Assembly (NCBI RefSeq): GCF_039539445.1
Contig: NZ_BAABDD010000015.1
Coordinates: 1 to 64,000 of the forward strand
Length of the DNA: 64,000 nt
Reading direction: 5' to 3'
DNA from: Salinactinospora qingdaonensis
GTDB lineage: Bacteria > Actinomycetota > Actinomycetes > Streptosporangiales > Streptosporangiaceae
The notes beneath the pieces were generated by a model. It saw nothing but the letters and a program-made list of their open reading frames with translations. It did no database searches and was not told where the DNA came from. How positions within the stretch are numbered: the stretch's first letter is position 1; the number at the start of each line of letters is the position of its first letter. Positions 26,210 through 35,667 of this stretch are shown in pieces. The position numbers and the translations under genes were made by a program.

Positions 26210-26362
26210 GCCCTGATCGTAAGTCGAACGGCAAGGTTTTCCCTATCCTGCGCGCCGGTTGAGCAAGGGTTGACCTAAAATGCGCAAGGCCTGTTCAGAG
26301 CGCTGGTCACCCGATCACGGTGCCACAGCGCCGCAGTGGCGCGGTGATCGGACAGCCGTGCC

Positions 26363-26821
26363 TCAGGCCGCGAGATGAGGGTAGTTTTCGGGTGAGCGAA
26401 AAACCCATTTCTTATAGGACCAAAATCGGAACAGCGTTCCGATGCCGACACCGATCACGTTGCCGCCGATGTTGCGCGCCAGCGGTCCGTCCAACCCGAG
26501 GAGGTCCACGGTCACCCAGAGGCAACTGAGCTGAATGAGTATCCCCACCCCGTTGAGCACGAAGAACACGAGGTAATCGCGCGACAGACTCGACCGTACC
26601 CGGTGGCTGAAGGTCCAGAATCGGTTGCCCAGAAAGGTCACCACGGTGGCGCAGAAGGTTCCCAGCGCCTGACCGCCCAACTCCGGCATTCCGAGGCCCC
26701 ACCAGAACAGGTTGGTCAGGGTGAGTTGGACGACGTAGGCCACAGCACCCACAGTTCCGAACTTGGCCAACTCGTGTACCAGGTGGGAAAAGCGCCGGTA
26801 GAGCGCTGTGAGCAGTCTCAA
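26363..26821 (-). CDS. GtrA-family membrane protein
   Basis: 152 residues with four predicted membrane spans and the GtrA pattern: FGTVGAVAYVVQLTLTNLF, LGNRFWTFSHR, and a C-terminal FRFWSYKKWVF. GtrA proteins help move polyprenyl-linked sugars across the membrane or otherwise support cell-surface polysaccharide synthesis, in keeping with the glycopolymer locus further right. The apparent start is TTG at 26821; no better start codon lies nearby. It is divergent from purK over 113 bp. Confidence 0.9.
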   Translation of the reverse strand: MRLLTALYRRFSHLVHELAKFGTVGAVAYVVQLTLTNLFWWGLGMPELGGQALGTFCATVVTFLGNRFWTFSHRVRSSLSRDYLVFFVLNGVGILIQLSCLWVTVDLLGLDGPLARNIGGNVIGVGIGTLFRFWSYKKWVFRSPENYPHLAA

Positions 26822-26934
26822 GAGCCGTCCCGCTTCTTTCCGAGGTCGTTACTAGAATTTCGAGGGCACCCCATCGGCGGCTGACGGCGTCGCTCAGCCC
26901 CGTTTCGCATCACACCGTGAAGAGTTGAGGCAAC

Positions 26935-28092
26935 GTGAGTGAGCGTAATCGGCCCCTGCCCTCCGTGGGAATGGTAGGGGGCGGCCAACTGGCCCGGATG
27001 ACCCACCAGGCGGGGATCGCCTTGGGGGTGAACTTTCGCGTGCTGGCTGGTTCAGCCACCGACAGCGCGGCGCTGGTCTGCGCCGACGTCCAGTTGGGAG
27101 ACGACAAAAGCGCGGCCGACCTCCTGACCTTCGCCAAGTCCTGTGACGTCCTCACCTTCGATCACGAACACGTGCCCGATCCCGTCCTGCGTGAGCTGGA
27201 GGCGGCGGGCGCCACGGTTAGGCCCAGTCGGGATACCCTGCGTTACGCTCAGGATAAGCTGCGTATGCGTACCCGGGCCGAGGAGCTGGGCGCGCCGTGT
27301 CCTCGCTGGCGTGCGGTCACCACCCTCGCCCAAGTCGAGACCTTCGCCCGCAACAGCGGATGGCCGGTGGTTCTCAAGGCCGCCCGAGGCGGCTACGACG
27401 GCAAAGGGGTGTGGGTCGTCGACTCCGCCGAGCAGGCGGGCGTAGTCGTCGACCGGGCGGCCCGCGAGCAGGTGCCGCTGCTCGTCGAAGAGCAGGTGGC
27501 CTTCACCCGGGAACTCGCGGTACAAGTGGCCCGCTCTCCCTACGGGCAGCTCGCCGTCTACCCGGTTGTCGAGACCGTGCAACGCGACGGCATCTGCCAT
27601 GAGGTGGTGGCGCCGGCGCCAGGACTCGATGAGGAGAAGGCGATGCGGGCCCAAGAGTTGGCCATCGACCTCGCCCACGCTCTCGACGTCGTCGGCATGC
27701 TCGCCGTGGAGCTGTTCGAGACCCCTGAGGGCGTCATCGTCAACGAGCTGGCGATGCGTCCCCACAACTCCGGCCACTGGACGATCGAGGGAGCCCACAC
27801 CTCCCAGTTCGAGCAGCACCTGCGGGCCGTGCTCGACCTTCCGCTGGGCTCGCCCGCCCCCACCGCCCCCACCACGGTCATGGCCAACGTTCTCGGCGGC
27901 ACCGACCCCGACGTCTACGGACGCTACATTCATGTCATGGCCAAGGACCCCGCCGTGAAGGTGCACTTCTACGGTAAGCAGGTCAGGCCCGGCCGCAAGA
28001 TCGGCCATGTCACGGTCACGGGCGACGACCCCACCGACCTGCTTGCCCGCGCCCGTGACGCCGCCGCCTACCTCAGAGGAGAACCGCAGTGA
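26935..28092 (+). CDS. purK: 5-(carboxyamino)imidazole ribonucleotide synthase
   Basis: 385 residues, ATP-grasp enzyme making N5-CAIR from AIR, ATP and bicarbonate in purine synthesis. The N-terminal GMVGGGQLARM Rossmann-like loop, FDHEHVP, the ATP-grasp segment PVVLKAARGGYDGKGVWVV, VEEQVAFTRELAV and NELAMRPHNSGHWTIEG are all as expected. GTG start at 26935 after GAGG. The final codons overlap the purE start (GTGA), so purK and purE are coupled and their products act in sequence. Confidence 0.97.
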   Translation: MSERNRPLPSVGMVGGGQLARMTHQAGIALGVNFRVLAGSATDSAALVCADVQLGDDKSAADLLTFAKSCDVLTFDHEHVPDPVLRELEAAGATVRPSRDTLRYAQDKLRMRTRAEELGAPCPRWRAVTTLAQVETFARNSGWPVVLKAARGGYDGKGVWVVDSAEQAGVVVDRAAREQVPLLVEEQVAFTRELAVQVARSPYGQLAVYPVVETVQRDGICHEVVAPAPGLDEEKAMRAQELAIDLAHALDVVGMLAVELFETPEGVIVNELAMRPHNSGHWTIEGAHTSQFEQHLRAVLDLPLGSPAPTAPTTVMANVLGGTDPDVYGRYIHVMAKDPAVKVHFYGKQVRPGRKIGHVTVTGDDPTDLLARARDAAAYLRGEPQ

Positions 28093-28628
28093 CCGAGACC
28101 GCCCCGAACGTCGGCATCGTGATGGGCAGCGACTCCGACTGGCCTTTTATGCGTGAAGCCGCCGAAGTGCTGGAGGAGTTCGGTCTCGCCTACGAGGCCG
28201 ACGTCGTGTCTGCGCACCGTATGCCCCAGGAGATGCTCGCCTACGGCTCGCAGGCGGCCGACCGTGGCGTGCAGGTCCTGATCGCTGGTGCCGGCGGAGC
28301 GGCTCACCTGCCGGGCATGCTGGCTTCGGTGACCCCGCTGCCGGTGATCGGCGTGCCCGTGCCGTTGCGCCACCTCGACGGCATGGACTCGCTGCTGTCG
28401 ATCGTGCAGATGCCGGCCGGTGTCCCGGTGGCCACCGTGGCGGTGGGCGCCTCCCGTAACGCCGGCCTGCTCGCCGTGCGGATGCTGGCCGCCTCCGACG
28501 AGGAGCTGCGGGCCAAGATGACGGAGTTCCAGGAGCGGCTCAAGGAGCACGCCCACGCTAAGGGCGAGCGCCTGCGCCGGGAGGTCGCCGGGAACTCCGC
28601 CCCCGTGGGGTTCGGACCTGCCCAATAG
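28089..28628 (+). CDS. purE: N5-CAIR mutase
   Basis: 179 residues, class I PurE, converting N5-CAIR to CAIR. The signature VGIVMGSDSDWPFM is at about 8-21, followed by SAHRMP, AGAGGAAHLPGMLAS and GVPV. The C-terminus is extended beyond the core by a charged helix. The GTG at 28089 overlaps the purK stop. The gene ends 28 bp before a convergent gene; a 7-bp hairpin GAGGACC-aca-GGTCCTC at 28661-28677 may stop both. Confidence 0.97.
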   Translation: MTETAPNVGIVMGSDSDWPFMREAAEVLEEFGLAYEADVVSAHRMPQEMLAYGSQAADRGVQVLIAGAGGAAHLPGMLASVTPLPVIGVPVPLRHLDGMDSLLSIVQMPAGVPVATVAVGASRNAGLLAVRMLAASDEELRAKMTEFQERLKEHAHAKGERLRREVAGNSAPVGFGPAQ

Positions 28629-28656
28629 TCGGTTCCGTTCGCGTCCGGGAAGCCGG

Positions 28657-29223
28657 TCACGAGGACCACAGGTCCTCGGGCAGGTGCTCGATCAGCTCAG
28701 CCATGGCCTTGAGGGTGTCCTCGATTCCCTCGGGGCCACCCTCAGCCGCGGTGTGGATCAGCAGGTGGCTGTCGACGACGAACCCGGTGAAGGCGTGGCG
28801 CCGGATCTCCTCGCGGACCTCGGTCGAGAGCAGGCGCAGGGCGAAGTCGGTGTCGCCGCTTTCGACATAGATGTCGTGCGTGTCCCCGGGAGGGCAGCGC
28901 ACCCGGACATAGGGCGCGCGGCCCGGCAGTTCCATGGCCCATACCAGGAGGCGTTCCCCCTGGCCGGTCCGCGCCGACCGGTGCGCGTAGTCGAACACGG
29001 TGAAGGCGCGACCGTGGGTGTCACCGAAGACGGCGTCGCATACTCGCCCCACCGGCCCCGGCGGTAGTGCCGTGCGCGGCCAGCCCACAATGACCCGCTG
29101 GTCGTGGGGCACGTAGTGCCAGCCGTGAGCTTGGGCCATCGCCTGGCGCCCGGTCGCTGCCGCTGTCTCGTCTGCGGGCTCGTTCCGCTGTGGCCCGAAC
29201 CAGCCCCATCGCCGACGTCGCAT
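28657..29223 (-). CDS. Conserved hypothetical protein
   Basis: 188 residues, no family recognised with certainty. No signal peptide or membrane span. Composition is mixed alpha/beta with a Trp-rich N-terminus (MRRRRWGWFGPQ), a GDTHGRAFTVFDYAHR strand pair, a central VRVRCPPGDTHDIYVESGD and a C-terminal acidic helix. The pattern of short beta strands (ERLLVWAMELP, FVVDSHLLIHT) recalls small actinobacterial proteins of unknown function found as single genes. It is convergent with purE and precedes ugd on the same strand with a 60-bp gap. Confidence 0.75.
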   Translation of the reverse strand: MRRRRWGWFGPQRNEPADETAAATGRQAMAQAHGWHYVPHDQRVIVGWPRTALPPGPVGRVCDAVFGDTHGRAFTVFDYAHRSARTGQGERLLVWAMELPGRAPYVRVRCPPGDTHDIYVESGDTDFALRLLSTEVREEIRRHAFTGFVVDSHLLIHTAAEGGPEGIEDTLKAMAELIEHLPEDLWSS

Positions 29224-29286
29224 AAGTGGACAATCTATCCTTACCAGCCCCGTTTGAGTCGCCTCCCCGCGCCTCGCGGGTCGGGA

Positions 29287-30618
29287 TCAGGGGCGCCCCA
29301 GCGCGCGGTAGGTCCACCCGCGCTCGCGCCACAGGGCCGGATCGAGGGCGTTGCGGCCGTCGACGATCTTGGTCTGCGCCACGACCTCAGTCAGCTCCTT
29401 GGGGTCGGCCTCGCGAAACTCCGCCCACTCAGTGAGCAGCAGCACGACCTCGGCGTCGCGCACCGCCTCCAGCATGGAGGAGGCATACGACAGGTCGGGG
29501 TGCTCGCGGCGGGCGTTGTCGAGGGCTTCGGGGTCATAGACGGTGACCCGGGCCCCCAACGAATGGATCGTCGAGGCCACGTCCAGGGCAGGGGAGTCGC
29601 GGATGTCGTCGGAGTTGGGTTTGAAAGCCGCCCCGAGGACGCCAACGGTGCGGCCGGCGAAGCTGCCGCCGATGAGCCCGCGCGCGATGTCGACGGTGCG
29701 CGCGCGGCGGCGCTGATTGATCGCGTCCACCTCGCGCAGGAAGGACAGGGCCGGCTCAACGCCCAGCTCGTCGGCGCGTGCCATGAAGGCGCGGATGTCC
29801 TTGGGCAGACACCCGCCGCCGAAACCGAGGCCGGGCCCCAGGAACTTGCCGCCGATGCGGTCGTCATAGGACAGGGCGCGGGCGAGTTGGATGACGTCGC
29901 CCCCCGAGGCCTCGCACACTTCGGCCATAGCGTTGATGAAGGAGATCTTGGTGGCCAGGAAGGCGTTGGCCGAAACCTTGACGAGTTCAGCGGTCTGGAG
30001 ATCGGTGACGAGAAACGGGGTACCCCGCTCGATCTGGGGGGCACAGATCTCACGCATGACCGACTCGACACGTTCGGAGTTGGTACCGATGACGATCCGG
30101 TTGGGCCGGAGCGTGTCCTCCACCCCCAAGCCCTCGCGCAGGAACTCGGGACTCCACCCCAAGCCGACCTGCTTGCCCGCCGGCGCGGTGGTCGCTAGCC
30201 GGGCCTGCGCGCGCGCGGCGGTACCGACGGGAACCGTGGACTTGCCGATGACCACACAGGGGCGTTTGAGCTCGGCTGCGAGCTGGTCCAGCGCGGAGTC
30301 GACCGCGGTAAGGTCGGCGGCGTTGGAATCGGCCTGCTGCGGGGTTCCCACGCATAGGAAGTGAACGTCGGCGAACGCGCCTACCTCGGCGTAGTCGGTG
30401 GTGAAACGCAGCCGGCCACTGGCCAAGTTCCGTTGCAGGACCTCCTGGAGTCCCGGTTCGTAGAAGGGCACCTGGCCAGAGGAGAGTTGGTTGATTTTGG
30501 CCTGGTCGACGTCGAGGCCCAGTACATCGAACCCCAGTTCCGCCATGCAGGCCGCGTGTGTCGCGCCCAGATACCCGGTGCCGATAACCGAGATCTTCAG
30601 GCGCTGTTCCTCGACCAA
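29287..30618 (-). CDS. ugd: UDP-glucose 6-dehydrogenase
   Basis: 443 residues; NAD-dependent oxidation of UDP-glucose to UDP-glucuronate, supplying uronic acid for surface polymers. Rossmann loop ISVIGTGYLGATHAACMAELG at the start, STVPVGTA, and the catalytic cysteine in GFGGGCLPKD; the C-terminal domain has VGVLGAAFKPNSDDIRDSPAL. Start: ATG at 30651 has no ribosome-binding site, while TTG at 30618 has GGAAGGA nine bases upstream and gives an N-terminus close to the Rossmann strand, as in the family. The chosen start is an inference. Confidence 0.93.
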   Translation of the reverse strand: MVEEQRLKISVIGTGYLGATHAACMAELGFDVLGLDVDQAKINQLSSGQVPFYEPGLQEVLQRNLASGRLRFTTDYAEVGAFADVHFLCVGTPQQADSNAADLTAVDSALDQLAAELKRPCVVIGKSTVPVGTAARAQARLATTAPAGKQVGLGWSPEFLREGLGVEDTLRPNRIVIGTNSERVESVMREICAPQIERGTPFLVTDLQTAELVKVSANAFLATKISFINAMAEVCEASGGDVIQLARALSYDDRIGGKFLGPGLGFGGGCLPKDIRAFMARADELGVEPALSFLREVDAINQRRRARTVDIARGLIGGSFAGRTVGVLGAAFKPNSDDIRDSPALDVASTIHSLGARVTVYDPEALDNARREHPDLSYASSMLEAVRDAEVVLLLTEWAEFREADPKELTEVVAQTKIVDGRNALDPALWRERGWTYRALGRP

Positions 30619-31140
30619 TGGTGTTGTCCTTCCTTCGACCGGCCGTGGCATGGTACCGATGCGCTACCAGCACAGTGGGCGGTGATTGGCACACAGGGGC
30701 GCCGGCGACGACGCGGGCCGCGGTTTCGGCATCACATGACCTGAGCATGCCGGATCATGCTTTTTGCCTTCCTCAACCTCAATCGTGCGTTACGAGCCAT
30801 AGTCGGACCAGCACCCCTCGATGAGAGATTGCCGAATTTAGAGCTAACGCAATCTCACGAGAGCTGTAAGAACCGTCCCACAGCGCCGATAACGGGGCGG
30901 GTAACGGGGGGCTACACGGCGATGCGCAATCCTGGCATACGGCTCCCATCATCCTAATCCCCCGCTTCGCTGGGGCGCTTCTGCCCTGGCGGGCTCGGCT
31001 GTCGGGGCCTGGTCGAGGGGTTTCTGTTGGGGTGTCAAGCGGTGGTGGGGTGGGTGGTGTTGGTTTGTGCGTTGCTCGTTGTGGGGTCTGGGTGGTCGTG
31101 GCGGGGGCTGTTGTGTGTCCGGGGTGGGGAGGGTGCTGTT
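30619..31140. other. Intergenic region upstream of ugd
   Basis: Includes the likely ugd promoter. From about 30740 to 30960 GC is lower than average. A perfect 7-bp inverted repeat (GAGATTG at 30825-30831, CAATCTC at 30850-30856) could be an operator. From about 31020 the sequence turns into G-rich repeat DNA. No gene is supported. Confidence 0.4.
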
Positions 31141-31540
31141 CGCTCGTGCCTCGATCGCTTCGCGATCTCGGCAGCCTCAGGGGGCGCCGTGGTGGGGGCC
31201 GGAAACGATGCGGACGGCCCCCGAAGGGTGAGGCGACGCTGTTTCAGCGCGCGATGTCGCTGTCGCGGAGGGCGCCGCTGTCGTGGGATGTTGCGGCGGG
31301 GGTACGGCGGTGGGTGGCGGTTTCCGCGGGGGGTGGAGGTGGTGGGTGGTGATCTCTGCGGGGGGTACGGCGGTGGGTGGCGATCTCTGCGGGGGGTGGA
31401 GGTGGTGGGCGTTTCGGAAGGCGTTGCACCGTCCCACCTACCCCGGCCACAGCCCATCCCAGGCTGCCGAGATCGCGAAGCGATCGAGGCACGAGCGACG
31501 GGAAACACCGCTCGCTCTCCTTAGGCCAGAGCCACACTCC
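31141..31540. repeat. Compound repeat with inverted hairpin cores and G-rich tandem repeat
   Basis: Core copies (GATCGC-TTC-GCGATC in CTCGTGCC...GGCAGCC context) lie at 31141-31176 and, inverted, at 31462-31497. Between them, at about 31297-31412, a G-rich unit of about 32 bp alternates between GGTACGGCGGTGGG and GGTGGAGGTGGTGGG forms, four units in all, each ending GATCTCTGC or similar. The right end (GAAACACC... GGCCAGAGCCACAC) matches the right end of the 21.2-kb compound repeat. Confidence 0.7.
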
Positions 31541-31673
31541 GCCGCAAGCCCCAGGGGGCTGGCCGTCGCCGGGAGCGGCTTCCTCGCACGGGTCTGTCGT
31601 ACTCGCCACGCGCGCCGCCGTAGCCGCACGCGCGGCAGCGACCCTCGCGCCGCTTTCCCTCGCCGTGGGGTGC

Positions 31674-32330
31674 TTAGCGGGCGTTGGAGTCAGGGGAGGC
31701 GACAGAGTCGGTCGTGTTGCCCGTCCACGAGTCCGGCCGCACGCCGCCGGCCTCGCGCCGAAACGGCGTGGTGGTCTTGCTGCTGTCGTCGATGTCGTCC
31801 GTGCCCTCGGGGCGCGGGTGGACGGGGTCGGGGTAGCCGGCAGCGTTAGGGCCCGCCGTCACGGTCACGGGTGGGTTCGTGTGCTGCCCGTAGGCGTCGG
31901 TGGGCTCGTCGTCGAACGGCCGGCGGCGCGAGCGCCAGCGGGAGGGAGCCAGCGCCGAGATGAACAGTAGCGTGCCCAGCGCCAACCCCAGCGGCAGGGC
32001 CGGCCCCATCGGATGGAACAGCGAACCGGGGGAGATGGTTCCGGGCAGCAGCGCGGCCAGCGAAGCGTAGTCGACGAGCGGCCACAGCGAGACTCCCAGC
32101 AACAGACCGCCACTGACCAGCGCAGCCAGCGGCGACATGCGGGAGCCTGCGAGCAGGCCGCACAGCAGCCCGACTGCCATCATGGCCGCGATCGCGCTGA
32201 GCAGCATCGGATCGTTGAAGTCCAGACTCTCGATCGCCGAGCCGATTTCGCTGGCCGCCCAAGCGGTGCCCGCCCATAGCAGGGGTGTCACAGCAAGTCC
32301 AGCCAGTAGACCGAGCACGTGACGAAGCAC
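31674..32330 (-). CDS. Four-span membrane protein of unknown function
   Basis: 218 residues. Four hydrophobic segments (about 5-25, 42-62, 67-87, 107-127) are followed by a long hydrophilic, Pro/Thr/Asp-rich cytoplasmic tail. No catalytic motif is seen. GTG start at 32330 with GGAGG five bases upstream. It lies just downstream of the LCP ligase gene on the same strand (108-bp gap), so a role at the envelope is plausible but not shown. Confidence 0.75.
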   Translation of the reverse strand: MLRHVLGLLAGLAVTPLLWAGTAWAASEIGSAIESLDFNDPMLLSAIAAMMAVGLLCGLLAGSRMSPLAALVSGGLLLGVSLWPLVDYASLAALLPGTISPGSLFHPMGPALPLGLALGTLLFISALAPSRWRSRRRPFDDEPTDAYGQHTNPPVTVTAGPNAAGYPDPVHPRPEGTDDIDDSSKTTTPFRREAGGVRPDSWTGNTTDSVASPDSNAR

Positions 32331-32438
32331 GGAATCCTCCTTGGACGAGCTCTTTGCATGGTCCTACCACGTTGTGGACAGGAATAACCTGGCCCTGGCC
32401 AGGGCCGAAACCAGGGGTGACCGTGGGTGGGGCGGTAC

Positions 32439-33983
32439 TCATGGGCACACCTTTTGCCGCGCCGTCGACGTCTGCACCGTGCCACCCCCCGCTGCGGCGG
32501 AGGGAGCTGAGTCCAGCTCCGAACTCGGCTGTGGTGCGACGACACGGCTGAAGTCGGCTCCCAGCACTACCTGGATACGCTCGTTGAGGCTGGCGTCGAC
32601 CTCCAGGCGCGCCCCGGGTACGGCCGCGCTGACCATCCGTGCCGCCTTGGCCTGCTCCGGCGCGTGCCGGATCACCGTCTGCGACACGTCGTGTGTCGAC
32701 CAGTTGCGCGCCTGAGCCGCGATGGTGAAACCGGCGGCGGCCAGCTCGCCGCTGACCCGCCCGGCCAAGCCGGGAGTGCCGACGCCGTTGAACACCCGAA
32801 CCGCGATGTCGCCGCGTTCGAGTGGCTCTGCTGTCTTGGCGGCGTCGACGTCGTCTTTGGGTTGGGCCCCCACCGGTTCGTCGTTGGCGATGCGGTCGAA
32901 CATCCTGGCGGCGGCTGGTTCGTCCCATTTGATCGCCACATCCCCGCGTGGGGTCCAGTAGTCCACCTGCGCCACCGGCACCTGGGTGAACGTCACGTCA
33001 TTGAGGTCGATCGCGCGCAGTTGGTTGCCGAGTTGGCTGATCGTCGAGGTGGTCAGTCCCTTGTCGACCGTGATCGAGCCCAACGCGGTGTCGAGGAAAT
33101 CGGTGAATTTTTCCGGCGTGCGCAACGTGTCGGAGCTGAGCGCCTTGTCCAGCAACGCCGACATCACCTGGTGCTGCCGGTCGATCCGGTCCAAGTCCCC
33201 ACCGGCGGACTTGCGGGTGCGCGCGAACGCCAAGGCCGTGGCACCATCGACGCTGTGGGTGCCCCTGGCCATGTTCAGCTTGGCCTTCTCGTCATGGATC
33301 GGCTGTTCCAGGCACACCTCGATGCCGCCGAGCGCGTTGATGACGTCGACGAAGCCGCCGAAGTCGATTTCAATATAGTGGTCAATCCGGACACCGGTGG
33401 TGTTTTCCACGGTCCGCACGGCCAACTGCGGCCCGCCGTAGGCGTAGGCGGCGTTGATCTTGTCGAGACCGTGACCGGCGACCGGAACCCATGAGTCGCG
33501 CGGAATCCCCACGACCGTGAGGTGGTCGTGGCTCTCGTTGAGGTGCACCAGCATCATCGTGTCGGAGCGCCCGCCGCCCACATGGCCCACGCCGAGTTCG
33601 CTGCGTTGGGCCGAACTCAACCCGTCGCGGCTGTCAGAGCCGATGAGCAACACATTGAGCGTCCCCCGTGGCCCGGCGCTGGGACGGCCCTCCTCAGTGA
33701 GACCGGCGAAAACGTCGTAGCGCCGCATCTGCCCCGAGACCCAACTGGTCAGCGCCCACGCCGTTCCTGAGGCCAGCAGAACCACGATCGACATCATCCC
33801 CGCCAAGACCACCGAGGCGTGCCGGCGCCGCGCGCGCCGGCTCGGCAACCGCAGCGAATAGCTGCCTGGTGTCCGGGGGCGGCTCGTGGAGCCGCTGGGC
33901 GGTACGGGGCTCGAGCGCATCCGCTGGAATTCCGGCACACTCGTGGCCGGCCCTTCCGCGCCGTCGTCTGCCCCGTGGTGCAT
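32439..33983 (-). CDS. LytR-CpsA-Psr ligase with LytR_C domain
   Basis: 514 residues. LCP enzymes transfer undecaprenyl-phosphate-linked glycopolymers onto peptidoglycan at the outer face of the membrane. A short cytoplasmic N-terminus, one membrane span at about 56-80, then the LCP domain: NVLLIGSDSRDG, GRSDTMMLVHLN, VGIPRDSWVPV, HYIEIDFGGFVDVINALGGIEV and ALAFARTRKSAGGDLDRIDRQ with the conserved Arg/Asp residues. A LytR_C domain (IAVRVFNGVGTPGLAGRVSGELAAAGF) follows near 400. ATG at 33983 behind GGAGG. It is the probable attachment enzyme for the polymer made by the genes to the right. Confidence 0.95.
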   Translation of the reverse strand: MHHGADDGAEGPATSVPEFQRMRSSPVPPSGSTSRPRTPGSYSLRLPSRRARRRHASVVLAGMMSIVVLLASGTAWALTSWVSGQMRRYDVFAGLTEEGRPSAGPRGTLNVLLIGSDSRDGLSSAQRSELGVGHVGGGRSDTMMLVHLNESHDHLTVVGIPRDSWVPVAGHGLDKINAAYAYGGPQLAVRTVENTTGVRIDHYIEIDFGGFVDVINALGGIEVCLEQPIHDEKAKLNMARGTHSVDGATALAFARTRKSAGGDLDRIDRQHQVMSALLDKALSSDTLRTPEKFTDFLDTALGSITVDKGLTTSTISQLGNQLRAIDLNDVTFTQVPVAQVDYWTPRGDVAIKWDEPAAARMFDRIANDEPVGAQPKDDVDAAKTAEPLERGDIAVRVFNGVGTPGLAGRVSGELAAAGFTIAAQARNWSTHDVSQTVIRHAPEQAKAARMVSAAVPGARLEVDASLNERIQVVLGADFSRVVAPQPSSELDSAPSAAAGGGTVQTSTARQKVCP

Positions 33984-34306
33984 CGGGTCCTACCTCCAAC
34001 TCCGTCGGATCGTCCCCAAGATGGTGCGATTGACGTGTTTCCTAGATTGGCAGGCTCCCCTCGTACCGGACCGGTGACGCCGGATCTCGGCGTGTTGACG
34101 CATCGTCCACACTGGGTGGGACGCAAAGCCGCGGGGATCGGTTTCCTCGGCGAGGTCGGGCCGAGAAACCCCGACGTCACGCCCGTGCGCCACCACTACG
34201 CCAGGGCTTCCCGCGCCAGCGGCTCCCCGGTGGGCGCCGAGCCTGGATATCCTGTTGCCCTTCCCCGCGCGCACGGTGGTGCGAACCCGCGGGGAAGGTG
34301 TGCCCG
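33984..34306. other. Divergent promoter region between LCP and glycosyltransferase genes
   Basis: No gene seen. It must hold the promoters for the LCP gene (leftward) and the glycosyltransferase gene (rightward). The stretch 34010-34060 has lower GC, but no clear -35/-10 pair can be supported by eye. Confidence 0.4.
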
Positions 34307-35338
34307 ATGTGTTCCCCGAGTTGCTTGGACGTGCCCGTGACCTGGCCGGCCGTATCGGTTGTCATGACTATCCTGAACGAGGAGCGCCACCTTGCGGCGG
34401 CCGTACGCCACGTTCTCGATCAGGACTACCCTGGTGAGCTCGAAATGATCGTCGCCGTCGGGCCGGCGACCGACGGCACCCGCGAGGTGGCCGACTCCAT
34501 CGCCGCAGTCGAACCGCGGGTCAAGGTCGTCGACAACCCCACGGGCCACACCCCCGCCGGGCTGAACGCCGCCATCGCCGCCTCTTCCCACGCCATCGTC
34601 GCCCGCATCGACGGTCATGCCATGATGCCTCCCGATTACCTACGGATAGCCGTGGAGACGCTGGAGGAGACAGCCGCTGACAACGTCGGCGGGATCATGG
34701 CGGCCGAGGGCGAGACCGACTGGGAACGCGCCGTGGCCGCCGCCATGACTTCCAAGATCGGCGTTGGCAACGCCCGCTTCCACACCGGTGGGGCGGGAGG
34801 GCCGGCCGACACCGTCTATCTGGGGGTCTTTCGTCGCTCCGCGCTGGAGCGGGTTCACGGCTACGACGAGGCGTTCCTGCGGGCCCAGGACTGGGAGATG
34901 AACTACCGCATCCGCCGTAGCGGTGGCGTCGTGTGGTTCCAGCCGCGGATGCGGGTGTCCTACCGGCCTCGCCCCAACGTCAAGGCGTTGGCCAAGCAGT
35001 ACTTCCACTACGGCCGCTGGCGCCGCGTCGTGGCGCGCCAGCACAAGGGCACGATCAACCTGCGCTACCTCGCCCCACCTATGGCCGTGCTCGCCATCGT
35101 CCTGGGGCTCGTGGCCGGTTTCCTGTACTGGCCGGCCTGGCTCGTCCCGCTTGGCTACCTGCTGGCTGTCACCGCCGCGACCTTCCCCGTGGGCAGGGGG
35201 CTGCCGTTGCGGTCGCGGCTATGTGTGCCGGTGGCGCTGGCGACGATGCACATGTCGTGGGGAGTGGGTTTTCTCACCAGTCCGCCAGGGCTTGGCCGCG
35301 ACTCTCGCACCGTTCGCACCGCTACCGCCGATTCCTAG
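34307..35338 (+). CDS. Family 2 glycosyltransferase, membrane-associated
   Basis: 343 residues. GT-A fold: VSVVMTILNEERHL, a first Asp, ARIDGHAMMPPDYL at the DxD position, GGADTVYLGVFRRSALE and the acceptor-side AQDWEMNYRIRRSGG. The C-terminal third has two or three membrane spans (about 255-277, 280-300). GTG at 34298 and ATG at 34307 are both possible; GGGGAAGG at 34291 is best placed for the latter. Substrate unknown. Its position next to the LCP ligase suggests a role in initiating or extending a wall polymer. Confidence 0.88.
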   Translation: MCSPSCLDVPVTWPAVSVVMTILNEERHLAAAVRHVLDQDYPGELEMIVAVGPATDGTREVADSIAAVEPRVKVVDNPTGHTPAGLNAAIAASSHAIVARIDGHAMMPPDYLRIAVETLEETAADNVGGIMAAEGETDWERAVAAAMTSKIGVGNARFHTGGAGGPADTVYLGVFRRSALERVHGYDEAFLRAQDWEMNYRIRRSGGVVWFQPRMRVSYRPRPNVKALAKQYFHYGRWRRVVARQHKGTINLRYLAPPMAVLAIVLGLVAGFLYWPAWLVPLGYLLAVTAATFPVGRGLPLRSRLCVPVALATMHMSWGVGFLTSPPGLGRDSRTVRTATADS

Positions 35339-35667
35339 GACCGGCCACGGGGCTGTGGGCGCGAGGCGCGCCCCGGCCCTGTGGGCCGCGCCACCTTTCC
35401 TTCCCCGCTCCGCCATGAACGCCTCGGCGTGACGCTCAAAGCCCCGCATTCTCGGTGACCACCGCGGTCGCCGCCCTGTCGCGTGCCCTAAAGCGGCCGA
35501 AACCACCACCACAGCTTCTGTTAACTGATATCCCGGATCAAATTAACCTGCTGGTAGCCTTTCGATGTCAGACTGACTGCCTATGCTCACGTCGGGATGC
35601 CCCTTCCCCGACTGATGCGGCTTTCTCGCGTTCTCATCTTCTCCGCGTCAACTCGGGAGTTTTCTCG
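35339..35667. other. Intergenic region before neuA, likely promoter
   Basis: No gene supported. The stretch 35515-35590 has clearly lower GC than average (GTTAACTGATATCC, CAAATTAACCTG), as expected for a promoter of the nonulosonate operon that follows. An open frame in phase with neuA extends through it but has no family match, and a TTG with CGGGAG upstream marks the better start. Confidence 0.45.

Noticed and set aside
30825..30856. tRNA or structured RNA gene upstream of ugd
   Set aside because: Only a 7-bp stem is present; no cloverleaf, no CCA end or T-loop sequence could be found.
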